From the NCBI GenBank assembly GCA_946480785.1, contig CAMLLD010000009.1, positions 1 through 64,000 on the forward strand: DNA of 64,000 nucleotides, in the 5' to 3' direction. The notes beneath the pieces were generated by a model, which was given only the letters and a program-made list of their open reading frames with translations, did no database searches and was not told the origin of the DNA. This document shows positions 44,095 through 51,984 of the stretch, one piece after another (position 1 is the first letter of the stretch; every line of letters starts with the position of its first letter). The DNA is from an uncultured Blastocatellia bacterium (GTDB lineage Bacteria > Acidobacteriota > Blastocatellia > Pyrinomonadales > Pyrinomonadaceae). The position numbers and the translations under genes are program-made.

Positions 44095-45201
44095 TTACAT
44101 CGCTTCAGATAGAGAGTTGCTAAGCGAGACGCGCATCCAGCCTAAGGTAATGAGGTTCCTGATTGCATTAGCCAACGCTCGTCTCTTATCTTCGCTGCGC
44201 CAGTTCTTCTTCCAGTCGAGGATGTAGTCGTACAACTGTTGCTCACCAATTTCCTGATGCGGGAAAGCTTGCTTTAAGTGCTGGACTGCAAATAGGACTG
44301 TCATGACTTCTTCGGCCTGCTCCGTACTCTTAAGACGGCTGAACAGATCGACTACACGTTCGATATCTTTTGCGTGGCGCTCAATCAACTCGCGATACTT
44401 CGAGCGATCTCGTTCATACTGCTCAGTTACATGCAGTGCAATCATGCGTCCGAGCGGCTGCTCCTGAAGCCAGTTTCGATTAGCGAACTCGTGCAGCACC
44501 TGTTTCACATCGCCGGCAAAAGGGCCGTAACTACCCTTGCCAAACTGAAAACCAGTGGTGACACCGATCTCGGTGATCACATAAGCGATCTTCTGAAAAA
44601 TAGTGCGGCCGACGGGATTTGCGTAAGGCTGGCGCTGCAGCTCTCGCAGCACTTCGAGAAGTAGCACCCACTGAGGATTCAACTTCTCCTGTCGGTTTGC
44701 GCCGAACTCCAACTGCGCGGGCCGCGCCAAAAACTCTTCGCTTAATTGATGCTTCGGTGTTCCGTAAGGAGCGTACACCTCGACATCAAGACTCAGGCGA
44801 TGAAGTTTTCTATAAATCAATGGTCCAACTTCGGTCCAATTGAGGCCTCCATTGCCGCAACCCAATGGCGGGCAAGCAAGACTCCTGATTTTCCATTCTT
44901 CGTAGTGGCCGGCAAGGTAATCAAGGCCGCGCTCGATATCGCTCAGGCGTGACGGCGACCGCCAATGGTCCTTGGTAGGAAAATTAATTATGACGCGGCC
45001 TGACTTATCGTCGTAGGCATACGGCTCACCGAGGCGCACGAGCTTACGCCTACAACGGGCAGCATAGTCGGCGAACATGTCCGGATATCTATTCTTAAAC
45101 TCCTGCGCAACGCCCTTACCCATGATGCCCACGCAGTTGACGGTGTTCACCAGGGTTTGCGCGTCGCTCGCAAATAGATCTCCGATAAGCGCCCTGAACA
45201 T
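44095..45201 (-). CDS. darG: DarG, DNA ADP-ribosyl glycohydrolase antitoxin (macro domain)
   Basis: A 368-residue antitoxin. The macro domain (1-155) has GDLFASDAQTLVNTVNCVGIMGKGVAQEFKNRYP, the ADP-ribose loop and the PPLGCGNGGLNW motif (111-122). NFPTKDHWR near 73-81 carries the Lys of DarG enzymes. It removes ADP-ribose from thymidines in DNA. The C-terminal part (about 170-368) is the helical region that binds DarT in other DarG proteins (FQKIAYVITEIGVTTGFQFGKGSYGPFAGDVKQVLHEFANRNWL). It lies 14 bases downstream of darT. It is full length and apparently intact. Confidence 0.92.
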   Translation of the reverse strand: MFRALIGDLFASDAQTLVNTVNCVGIMGKGVAQEFKNRYPDMFADYAARCRRKLVRLGEPYAYDDKSGRVIINFPTKDHWRSPSRLSDIERGLDYLAGHYEEWKIRSLACPPLGCGNGGLNWTEVGPLIYRKLHRLSLDVEVYAPYGTPKHQLSEEFLARPAQLEFGANRQEKLNPQWVLLLEVLRELQRQPYANPVGRTIFQKIAYVITEIGVTTGFQFGKGSYGPFAGDVKQVLHEFANRNWLQEQPLGRMIALHVTEQYERDRSKYRELIERHAKDIERVVDLFSRLKSTEQAEEVMTVLFAVQHLKQAFPHQEIGEQQLYDYILDWKKNWRSEDKRRALANAIRNLITLGWMRVSLSNSLSEAM

Positions 45202-45215
45202 TCGTAACCTTCAGT

Positions 45216-45803
45216 CTAGCGAAAGAATATTGCCGAATCGATCGATATAGGCAAGTGGAAGCCAAGATCCTTCAACTGCTTGAGTCTGACGGCGTCGACG
45301 ACGTAAGCACCTTTTAAGTATTTTGCATCCACGCAATGCGGCACTAGTATCTCCGCGCATTTCTGCGAACGATGACGAAAGTGGGCAATCTCATCATTCG
45401 GGTGTCTCCAGTCCAACGCAAAGATCGCATCGAAATCCAGGAGGCGCCATTGCGAAGGATGCAGGAAGCGGACGTAATCCGATGCAGCGTTGCAATCGGT
45501 AAACACCACTCCTTTTTGGTTCGTAACTTCCGTTGAAATCCGCAGAACGCAAAGCCTGACAGCATCGCCCTTTCGTTTATAAAGCATCGGGTTCCGGGCG
45601 TGAAAGTAAAGATTGGCGTACTGATGTAGTTTTAAGCCGCCAGGAACTTTCTTCTTATCACGTCGATCCTGTATTTCCTGCATCGCTACCGACCGATGTT
45701 TTAATGCCAACGCTCGTTCGTTGGATAAAATGCCGCGTTCCAAAACGGAAGGAATGTTTTCGATCGGCATGATCGATTGAAACTCGCATACTCTTTCGTC
45801 CAT
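45216..45803 (-). CDS. darT: DarT, DNA thymidine ADP-ribosyltransferase toxin (DUF4433)
   Basis: A 195-residue toxin of the DarTG system that ADP-ribosylates single-stranded DNA on thymidine with NAD+, blocking replication; several DarTG systems act against phage. Motifs are FQSIMPIENIPSVLERGILSNERA, HQYANLYFHARNPMLYKRKG with the NAD-contacting Arg, and the catalytic Glu E151 in SQKCAEILVPHCV. All the expected elements are present. It is first in the operon, followed by its antitoxin after 14 bases. The region is less G/C-rich than its surroundings, consistent with transfer. Confidence 0.93.
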   Translation of the reverse strand: MDERVCEFQSIMPIENIPSVLERGILSNERALALKHRSVAMQEIQDRRDKKKVPGGLKLHQYANLYFHARNPMLYKRKGDAVRLCVLRISTEVTNQKGVVFTDCNAASDYVRFLHPSQWRLLDFDAIFALDWRHPNDEIAHFRHRSQKCAEILVPHCVDAKYLKGAYVVDAVRLKQLKDLGFHLPISIDSAIFFR

Positions 45804-45873
45804 TCGCCAGGCTCACGCGACTCTTGCAAAATGACGGCTCGCTGATTACAACTATGCTCTCCCCAATTAACGT

Positions 45874-45886
45874 GTGTAATCTGTGG
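45874..45886 (-). repeat. Third copy of the CCACAGATTACAC core
   Basis: GTGTAATCTGTGG is the exact reverse complement of the 13-base core at 27355 and 51947. It lies in the 114-base gap between the divergent darT and sugar dehydrogenase genes, without the second palindromic arm seen at the other two sites. Confidence 0.6.
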
Positions 45887-45917
45887 TTAGTATTTTCAGT
45901 TGTCAAGGGGCGTTTTT

Positions 45918-47378
45918 GTGCGACTCACTATTCTCCTATGCTTTCTGCTTTCCACGTTCTTCTCAACAAATGCGGCGACGCTGCCGGCGGGTTTTACGGA
46001 AACGAGTGTTGGCGGGATTTTGAATCCTACAGCGATGGATATCGCGCCTGATGGTCGCGTCTTCGTTTGCGAACAGAATGGATCGCTTCGCGTGATCAAG
46101 AACGGCGTCTTATTGCCCGCGCCGTTCATCACGCTCGCTGTCGATCCGGCGGGCGAGCGCGGCCTGCTCGGTGTCGCTTTCGATCCAAACTTCACCACAA
46201 ATAACTTCATCTATCTTTATTACACCGTCCCCGTCGAGCCGCGGCATAATCGCGTGAGTCGCTTCAGGGCGAACGGCGACGTTGTGGTCCCGGGCAGCGA
46301 AGTTCCTATACTCGATCTCGACAACCTGAGCACCGCGACCAACCACAACGGCGGCGCAATCCACTTTGGACCAGACGGCAAGTTGTACGTCGCCGTCGGT
46401 GAGAACGCGGACCCCGGGAATTCACAAACACTGACCAACCGGCTCGGCAAAATGCTGCGCATCAACGCAGACGGCTCTATCCCGACCGACAACCCATTCT
46501 TCAACACCGCCACGGGCCTGAATCGATCGATCTGGGCGCTCGGCTTACGCAACCCGTTCACGTTCACCTTTCAACACGGCACGGGTCGCATGTTCATCAA
46601 CGACGTGGGCCAGGACACGTGGGAAGAGATCAACGACGGCATCGCCGGTTCGAACTACGGCTGGCCGATCACCGAAGGCGTCACAAATAACCCCGCGTTT
46701 CGCTCGCCGCTTTTCGTTTACGCGCACGGCGTCAGCCCGACCACGGGCTGCGCGATCGCGGGCGGCGCGTTCTACAACCCGCTCAGCGTGCAGTTTCCCG
46801 CGAGCTTCGTGGGTAAGTATTTCTTCGCGGATCTATGCAGCGGCTGGATTCGAACGTTCGATCCGGCAACAAGCACCGCCGCGGATTTCGCGAGCGCCAT
46901 CGGGCAACCGGTCGATTTGAAGGTCAGCACGGAGGGTAGTCTTTACTATATAGCCAGAGGCAACGGGTCACTCAATCGCATTCAATTCAGCGGCCCGGGC
47001 ACGCCGCCGCCCGTGATCGCGACCGAAGCAAACACCGACGTGGCGATCGCGCTCGATTCGCCGACGCTGGTGCGCGATCCGTTTCCGCTGACAAACGCCT
47101 GGAACTTCAGCAGCGACGGTCGCACACGCGTGATGTTCTTCGTCACCAATCTCAACCTTGCGCCAAACGAGAACAGTTCGGCCGTCGTCGCACAGGCACA
47201 CGACGGCGCGAACGTCTTTCCGTTGACAGTCGAGTTTGTCGGCAAGGTACCGGACTTCGATTGGTTGACGCAGGTAGTCGTGCGCCTACCGGACAATCTC
47301 CCGTCCGGACAAGCCGTGTTTCTTAGTGTGACTTTCCATGGTCAAACGAGCAATCAAGCCCGCATTCAGATGAGGTGA
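45918..47378 (+). CDS. Secreted PQQ-dependent sugar dehydrogenase-like protein
   Basis: The GTG at 45918 is preferred, since AAGGGG lies seven bases upstream and a signal peptide follows (MRLTILLCFLLSTFFSTNA). The glucose/sorbosone dehydrogenase six-blade propeller is evident: LNPTAMDIAPDGRVFVCEQNGSLRVIKNG, GERGLLGVAFDPNF, NRVSRFRANGD, TNHNGGAIHFGPDGKLYVAVGENADPGNSQ, GLRNPFTFTFQHGTGRMFINDVGQDTWEEIN, and SNYGWPITEG. The C-terminal 120 residues are a separate beta domain (DVAIALDSPTLVRDPFPL, VFLSVTFHGQTSNQARIQMR). It would oxidise a sugar in the periplasm. Cofactor and substrate are inferred from the family. Confidence 0.88.
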   Translation: MRLTILLCFLLSTFFSTNAATLPAGFTETSVGGILNPTAMDIAPDGRVFVCEQNGSLRVIKNGVLLPAPFITLAVDPAGERGLLGVAFDPNFTTNNFIYLYYTVPVEPRHNRVSRFRANGDVVVPGSEVPILDLDNLSTATNHNGGAIHFGPDGKLYVAVGENADPGNSQTLTNRLGKMLRINADGSIPTDNPFFNTATGLNRSIWALGLRNPFTFTFQHGTGRMFINDVGQDTWEEINDGIAGSNYGWPITEGVTNNPAFRSPLFVYAHGVSPTTGCAIAGGAFYNPLSVQFPASFVGKYFFADLCSGWIRTFDPATSTAADFASAIGQPVDLKVSTEGSLYYIARGNGSLNRIQFSGPGTPPPVIATEANTDVAIALDSPTLVRDPFPLTNAWNFSSDGRTRVMFFVTNLNLAPNENSSAVVAQAHDGANVFPLTVEFVGKVPDFDWLTQVVVRLPDNLPSGQAVFLSVTFHGQTSNQARIQMR

Positions 47379-47390
47379 ACTTCGACCCAC

Positions 47391-47723
47391 TCACGGCTGA
47401 ACACTGATGCCGTAGCGTTTAATCTTGCAATTCAGCGTGGTCACTTTCACGCCCAGCAGTTTTGCCGCGCGACGTTGATTGCCGCGCGTGCGTTGCAGCG
47501 CACTGCGGATCAGTTCCCGCTCGTAACGCTGCACCTCTTCCTGCAATCCCAGAGTCCGGTCGGGTTCAGGCTGACGGCTCGCGAGCTGCTCGACTTCCCT
47601 GAGGACGGTGAGCGCGGCCTCTCGCAGGTTATCCAAGTTATGGCGAGCTAGTTCGGATGTTCTGGGCGGCGCCTCTTGCGGCGCTGAATTACCATTAGTC
47701 TCCCAATGATAAGAACTGCTCAT
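47391..47723 (-). CDS. Fis-type DNA-binding protein, 110 aa
   Basis: GGGAGGT lies just before ATG 47723. The N-terminal 40 residues are polar. The C-terminal 50 form a Fis/NtrC-type HTH: LQEEVQRYERELIRSALQRTRGNQRRAAKLLGVKVTTLNCKIKRYGI. There is no receiver or AAA+ domain, so it is a stand-alone Fis-like regulator. It is on the same strand as, and 63 bases after, the last HEAT-repeat gene, and may be read with that operon. Confidence 0.88.
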   Translation of the reverse strand: MSSSYHWETNGNSAPQEAPPRTSELARHNLDNLREAALTVLREVEQLASRQPEPDRTLGLQEEVQRYERELIRSALQRTRGNQRRAAKLLGVKVTTLNCKIKRYGISVQP

Positions 47724-47786
47724 TTCTACCTCCCTGGTTTTCATTTAACGAGGAGCAACGCAGGGCGTCTCAAACAGGCAGTACGT

Positions 47787-48947
47787 TTAATCCTTGCTTA
47801 GAAGTTCGCTGAAAAACGCGACCGCACGCTGGTCGCCGGTCTGGCCGAGCACCTGAATCGCGACTTTGCGCACGGACATCTGCGGATGATTGCGCGCGAC
47901 GCGAATCAACACCGGCACGGCTTCATCCTTCGAGCGTCGACCGAGCGCCAGCGTTGCCTGCTTTTGCAACTCAACATCAGTATCGCTGTCGATCGTGCCG
48001 ATCAAAGCAGCGAGACTCTTCGGGCCGGCAACGCGGCCGAGGTTCGCGATCGCGCTCTTGCGCAACTCGATGTCTTTCTCGTTTTCGAGAACGCGGATCA
48101 GGTAAGTCGCAGCCGCATCGCTGTTGTCGTTACGGCCGATGCCGCGCAGCGCGATGCGCTTGAATTCGCGCGTGGGCATCGTTTCGAAGAGGTTTTGAAA
48201 GACAGGCAACATGCCTGCGGACCGGCTCATTGCGAGAGCGGCCAGCGCGGTTTGTCGCGTCTCGTTGTTCTCCTGGTTGTTGCGCACGATCTCCGCGAGC
48301 AGCGTGTTCTTTGACGGGGTTTCCGGTGTCGTGCCGAGTAAGTTGATGGCGCGAAAACGCACCGCATCTCCGGCTGGACGATGCGCGAACTCCATCAGGA
48401 TCGTATCGACACGCGCGTCGTCGTGCAGCGAGATCGCGTAGAGCGCACGGCTGCCGAGTCCGTTAACATCCGCGCTCGGGGTGTCGACGAGCGACTTCAG
48501 GTAGTTGAGACTCTCCTCGTTGCTGATGCGTCCGGCCCAGTAAACGGGATAGTTACCGTATTCATGATCGCGGCGCAGGTTGTAGATGTCGGCGCGAGTA
48601 AATGCGTCCCGTTGCGTGTCGTACATCATGAAGAACCCGAGTTCGCGTGTTTCGTAGCGCGGGTCGGAAGTGATTGAGTCGCCGTTCCAAACATAAACGC
48701 CGTTTCCGTTGACGATCTCGAAGTCGACCGCGACGTTCGGTCTCACTTCAAACTGGTAAGCGACCCAGAAGCGACCGTTCACAGCGTTGGCACGACCGGC
48801 GGTGATCGCGTTGTCGATCTTCGTCTTGAGCGTCGCGCCTTCGACCGGAGTGAACGGCTTCGTTTGTTGAGACGCTGAAACAGGCAGCGCTATTAACAAC
48901 AACGCAAGACTTCCGATCAGTGCTGTTCGTGTTAATCCGTGGCTCAT
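47787..48947 (-). CDS. Secreted HEAT-repeat protein, 386 aa
   Basis: Signal peptide MSHGLTRTALIGSLALLLIALPVSASQ. Residues 40-140 form a mixed domain (INAAITAGRANAVNGRFWVAYQFEVRPNVAVDFEI-like). From about 150 on, HEAT repeats are regular: LKSLVDTPSADVNGLGSRALYAISLHDDARVDTILMEFAHR, ALAALAMSRSAGMLPVFQNLF, KSAIANLGRVAGPKSLAALIGTID and VAIQVLGQTGDQRAVAFFSELLSKD. It probably acts as a protein-binding scaffold in the envelope. Its ATG overlaps the previous HEAT gene's stop by four bases (ATGA). Confidence 0.85.
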   Translation of the reverse strand: MSHGLTRTALIGSLALLLIALPVSASQQTKPFTPVEGATLKTKIDNAITAGRANAVNGRFWVAYQFEVRPNVAVDFEIVNGNGVYVWNGDSITSDPRYETRELGFFMMYDTQRDAFTRADIYNLRRDHEYGNYPVYWAGRISNEESLNYLKSLVDTPSADVNGLGSRALYAISLHDDARVDTILMEFAHRPAGDAVRFRAINLLGTTPETPSKNTLLAEIVRNNQENNETRQTALAALAMSRSAGMLPVFQNLFETMPTREFKRIALRGIGRNDNSDAAATYLIRVLENEKDIELRKSAIANLGRVAGPKSLAALIGTIDSDTDVELQKQATLALGRRSKDEAVPVLIRVARNHPQMSVRKVAIQVLGQTGDQRAVAFFSELLSKD

Positions 48948-50503
48948 CGCAGCAACTCCTCCAAAAACTTCAACACGGTCGGATCGTTGCTGCGGCTTAA
49001 CCAGCCGATCGCGCGCTTGCGACGTTCCATCGGCGCCTGCTGGTTCTTCGCGATGTCGATCAGTTTCTGAATCACCCGCTGATCGTTGAGCCGGCTGCTG
49101 CCGCCGATGCTCTGCGCGATGTATCCCGTGCTGCCGGGTGTCGTGATGAACACCGTGCCGGACGCGAGCGAGTTGAGAATCTGATCTTTCAACTCTTCGT
49201 TCTTTTCGTTGTCGTAGAGATTGAGCAGAAACTCGATCGCCTTGTCGCCGCCGCGGCGTGAGATCGCGCTGATTGCCGCCTTGCGCAGCTCGACATTGTC
49301 GGAGCCGCGCGCGATCTCGAGCAGCTTGTTACCTGCCCGTTCGCTCTTGCGATTGCCAAAACCCGAAATCACGGCTTTGCGAATCTCGATGTTTTGATCG
49401 GCGTCGTAGATGCGAAACAGCGCATCGACCGCGGGCTCACCCGGGCGAATCGAGATGTTGGAGATTGCGAGCCGGCGCTGGCCGATGGTCTTGCCGCTGG
49501 TCGCGATGTCGGCCAACACGGCGATTGCACGGTCGCCGGTGTGTTTGCTCAACGCGTACAGCGACGCCTCGACGATGTCGTTGTCCTGCGAAGTCAACGC
49601 GAAGTCGCGCAGCGCATCGACGACAGTGTCGTCGTTGGTGTCGCCGAGCGTCGCGATTGCGCGCGCGCGGAGCTTGAGCTCGGGCTCGCTGCGCGCGACG
49701 CCGAGAATCACGGGAGTCACCGCTTTGCCGCCGCGGCGGCCGAGCAGTGTCAGCGCCGCGCCCTTGCAGCGAACAGTTTGCGTCGAGCCGGGCTTGAGCC
49801 AATCGGTGGCGGCGATGATGCCGCGTTGCAGATCGGTTTGAAACAACGCCTGGAGCACGACGATCTTGAACTCACACGGATCGTTGTCGGAAGTTGGACC
49901 ACCGAAATCGTCGACGGCCCACGCCGAGCCGCCGATACCCTGACCGTAGCCGATACCCTGGCCGGGCACGGCGACCGCCACCGGAGCGAGTGAATCCGCG
50001 GGCGCATAGACGATCGTTGTGTCGGCAGATGGAGTAGCAGCAATAGCGCCCTGGACTGTGGTTGCGTTAAGGGTCCTGGCAGGCAGCACATAAGTGCCGG
50101 GCACCTGGGCCAACAGCACGCGCGCGTCGTCGCGCCAGCTCGAGGTCGGGTACTTCTCCATCAGGCGCAGGATCGTCACGCGGCAGTCGTCATACTTCGC
50201 GAGCTTCTGTTGCGCGTAGGCCAGCCAGTAGAGGGCGGCGTCGAGGTTCTTTTCGTTCGGAAAAGACGAAAGATAGTCGCTGAACTTTTCCTGTGCGCGC
50301 CCCCACTGTCCGTCGGTGATCAGATCGCGCGCGCTGCGAAAGACAGTCGCCGCGTCGGTCTGCGAAGCGGTGCGGTTCGTCGAGGCCTGGCTCTGGCTTT
50401 GCGATTGACTCTGGAAGTTTCGCCGTTGCTGGCCGAAAGTCGTGGCGCTTAGGGCGAGCAACAGAAGCAGCGATAAGGTGTTGAAGATGAGTTTTTGCGA
50501 CAT
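48944..50503 (-). CDS. Secreted HEAT-repeat protein, 519 aa
   Basis: Signal peptide MSQKLIFNTLSLLLLLALSATTFGQ, then a Gln/Ser-rich spacer. Residues 45-130 have TPR-like helices (FRSARDLITDGQWGRAQEKFSDYLSSFPNEKNLDAALYWLAYAQQKL), resembling YbgF/BamD-type modules. The C-terminal 300 residues are HEAT repeats (VALALRARAIATLGDTNDDTVVDALRDFALTSQDND-like, AISNISIRPGEPAVDALFRIYDADQN and others). It is 11 bases downstream of the anti-sigma gene and overlaps the next HEAT gene, so it is likely part of the sigma-factor operon. Confidence 0.85.
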   Translation of the reverse strand: MSQKLIFNTLSLLLLLALSATTFGQQRRNFQSQSQSQSQASTNRTASQTDAATVFRSARDLITDGQWGRAQEKFSDYLSSFPNEKNLDAALYWLAYAQQKLAKYDDCRVTILRLMEKYPTSSWRDDARVLLAQVPGTYVLPARTLNATTVQGAIAATPSADTTIVYAPADSLAPVAVAVPGQGIGYGQGIGGSAWAVDDFGGPTSDNDPCEFKIVVLQALFQTDLQRGIIAATDWLKPGSTQTVRCKGAALTLLGRRGGKAVTPVILGVARSEPELKLRARAIATLGDTNDDTVVDALRDFALTSQDNDIVEASLYALSKHTGDRAIAVLADIATSGKTIGQRRLAISNISIRPGEPAVDALFRIYDADQNIEIRKAVISGFGNRKSERAGNKLLEIARGSDNVELRKAAISAISRRGGDKAIEFLLNLYDNEKNEELKDQILNSLASGTVFITTPGSTGYIAQSIGGSSRLNDQRVIQKLIDIAKNQQAPMERRKRAIGWLSRSNDPTVLKFLEELLR

Positions 50504-50514
50504 GAGTTTAGCCT

Positions 50515-51273
50515 CTATCTATTTAATGATTGGTTTCGACCCGCGTCCTGGTAATCGACTAACGCAGCGACGATCCCCGTCTTTCGCACGCGCTCCTTGA
50601 TGGCGCGCAGGTCTTCGGCCTTGGCGCGGTCGGGGAGGTTGGCGATGTCGAGCAGGAGTGGCTCGAGGTCAGCGAGGAGTGTTTTTGTTGGGAACTTTGC
50701 TTTCATCTCGGCGTCGCGGCGGAGCACAACGTTTTCGATCAGCAGGCGGCGCGATAGTGCTTTGTCGTAACTGACGTCTACTTCGTCGTCGCTGTCGGAG
50801 AGTGGGACGTTGCGAATCGAGCGCAAGAGGTTTTCGGTTTGTTCGATGTGCTTCGCGGTTTCCTGTTCGTCCAGATCGAAACCAACGTCAGTCGACAAGA
50901 CTCCTGGGTTATCAGCAACTCGTCTATTCGTTATCGGCTTTGCTTTGTTTAAAATCCCTGTTACCTGGTTCGTGCTCGTAGGGCGCTGAACGATTAGTGG
51001 CGGTGGTTCGGGTAGTTGCAGTACAGCGATAGTTTCGCTTTTTTGAGACAAGAGGAACACGGATAAAGAGCCAATCGTCAAAACGAATCCAGCAGCAATT
51101 CCTACCCACCAACCAAGTGTACTTTCACGAACCGGAACGATCTGCGTTTCGATCGCGGTCCACAACTGCGGCGGTACCTGTAGTTCGCGGTCGTAACGCG
51201 CAAACAACTCCTCTTCCGCCGCGACGTCGCCGGCCAGGTACTCTTCCAACAACGAATAATTGTCAGACTTCAT
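50515..51273 (-). CDS. Membrane anti-sigma-like protein, 252 aa
   Basis: ATG 51273 overlaps the end of the ECF sigma gene. The N-terminus SDNYSLLEEYLAGDVAAEEELFARYDRELQ resembles a zinc-finger-free anti-sigma domain. One membrane segment is clear at about 48-68 (WWVGIAAGFVLTIGSLSVFLL). The periplasmic part is helical and includes LDIANLPDRAKAEDLRAIKERV at the end. The genetic position right after an ECF sigma factor is the main support for the function; the domain itself is divergent. Downstream come two HEAT-repeat secreted proteins. Confidence 0.75.
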   Translation of the reverse strand: MKSDNYSLLEEYLAGDVAAEEELFARYDRELQVPPQLWTAIETQIVPVRESTLGWWVGIAAGFVLTIGSLSVFLLSQKSETIAVLQLPEPPPLIVQRPTSTNQVTGILNKAKPITNRRVADNPGVLSTDVGFDLDEQETAKHIEQTENLLRSIRNVPLSDSDDEVDVSYDKALSRRLLIENVVLRRDAEMKAKFPTKTLLADLEPLLLDIANLPDRAKAEDLRAIKERVRKTGIVAALVDYQDAGRNQSLNR

Positions 51274-51898
51274 AACCAACTCCCGCATAAGCACCGACTC
51301 GCCGCCGCATCTCCGCTCGCGCGCGATGCAGGTCCGTCTTCAACTTCGCGATCGAATACCCTGTGATCTCGGCGATCTCTTCATAACTGCATTGGTGCAA
51401 CACCTTCAACGTGAACACCAACCGCTTGTCTTCATCCAGCGCGGCCAGCGAACGTCGAATCACGTCGTTCAACTCCTTACTGAGCACGCCCTCGACCGGC
51501 GCCGGCTTGTCGTCACTGAGATCGAGCACTGCTTTATCGGCGAGATGAAGGTGATTGCCCGCTCGCGCACGCGCGCGCAACGACTCGCGCGCCACGTTTC
51601 GCGCAATGCCAAACAACCACGTCGACAGCTTCGTCTCGCGCCGCATCGTGCGGATCGCGCGATACGCACGTACAAACGTTTCCTGCGTCAACTCTTCCGC
51701 GAGCGTGCGATCGCTCACCATGTCGAAGATGAAACTAATGACCGGACGGGAATAGCGTTCAAAGATCAGACGAAAGGCCTCGGCGTCGCCCGCGCATACG
51801 CGAGTAACCAGGTCTGCTGAACTATTCATCAGAGTTCCCGCGAACGCGCCGGGCTGACCTTCAAGACTTAACTCATCGACCGTCAGCCGCTTCATCAT
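51263..51898 (-). CDS. RNA polymerase ECF-type sigma factor
   Basis: Region 2 is ADLVTRVCAGDAEAFRLIFERYSRPVISFIFDMVSDRTLAEELTQETFVRAYRAI; region 4 is RRSLAALDEDKRLVFTLKVLHQCSYEEIAEITGYSIAKLKTDLHRARAEMRRRV, with the usual HTH. Length is 211 residues from 51898; ATG 51829 (MNSSADL) is an alternative that starts nearer region 2, with GGGAA upstream. The gene overlaps the following membrane protein by 11 bases, which fits a sigma/anti-sigma pair. It is first in a run of four to five genes (anti-sigma, two HEAT proteins, perhaps Fis). Confidence 0.92.
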   Translation of the reverse strand: MMKRLTVDELSLEGQPGAFAGTLMNSSADLVTRVCAGDAEAFRLIFERYSRPVISFIFDMVSDRTLAEELTQETFVRAYRAIRTMRRETKLSTWLFGIARNVARESLRARARAGNHLHLADKAVLDLSDDKPAPVEGVLSKELNDVIRRSLAALDEDKRLVFTLKVLHQCSYEEIAEITGYSIAKLKTDLHRARAEMRRRVGAYAGVGYEV

Positions 51899-51944
51899 GT
51901 TCTCGGTAGGTTAGTGAGAGTAGGCGGGCAAAGGTTTCAGAGCT

Positions 51945-51984
51945 ATCCACAGATTACACAGATAAATCTGCGAAATCTGTGGAT
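51945..51984. repeat. Imperfect inverted repeat at the aconitase 3' end
   Basis: ATCCACAGATTACACAGAT (51945-51963) faces ATCTGCGAAATCTGTGGAT (51966-51984), a 19-base stem with about three mismatches. It shares the 13-base core CCACAGATTACAC (51947-51959) with 27355 and 45874. It covers the last ten codons and the stop of the aconitase gene (51954), so the protein tail is repeat-derived, and it may also act as a terminator. Confidence 0.75.
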
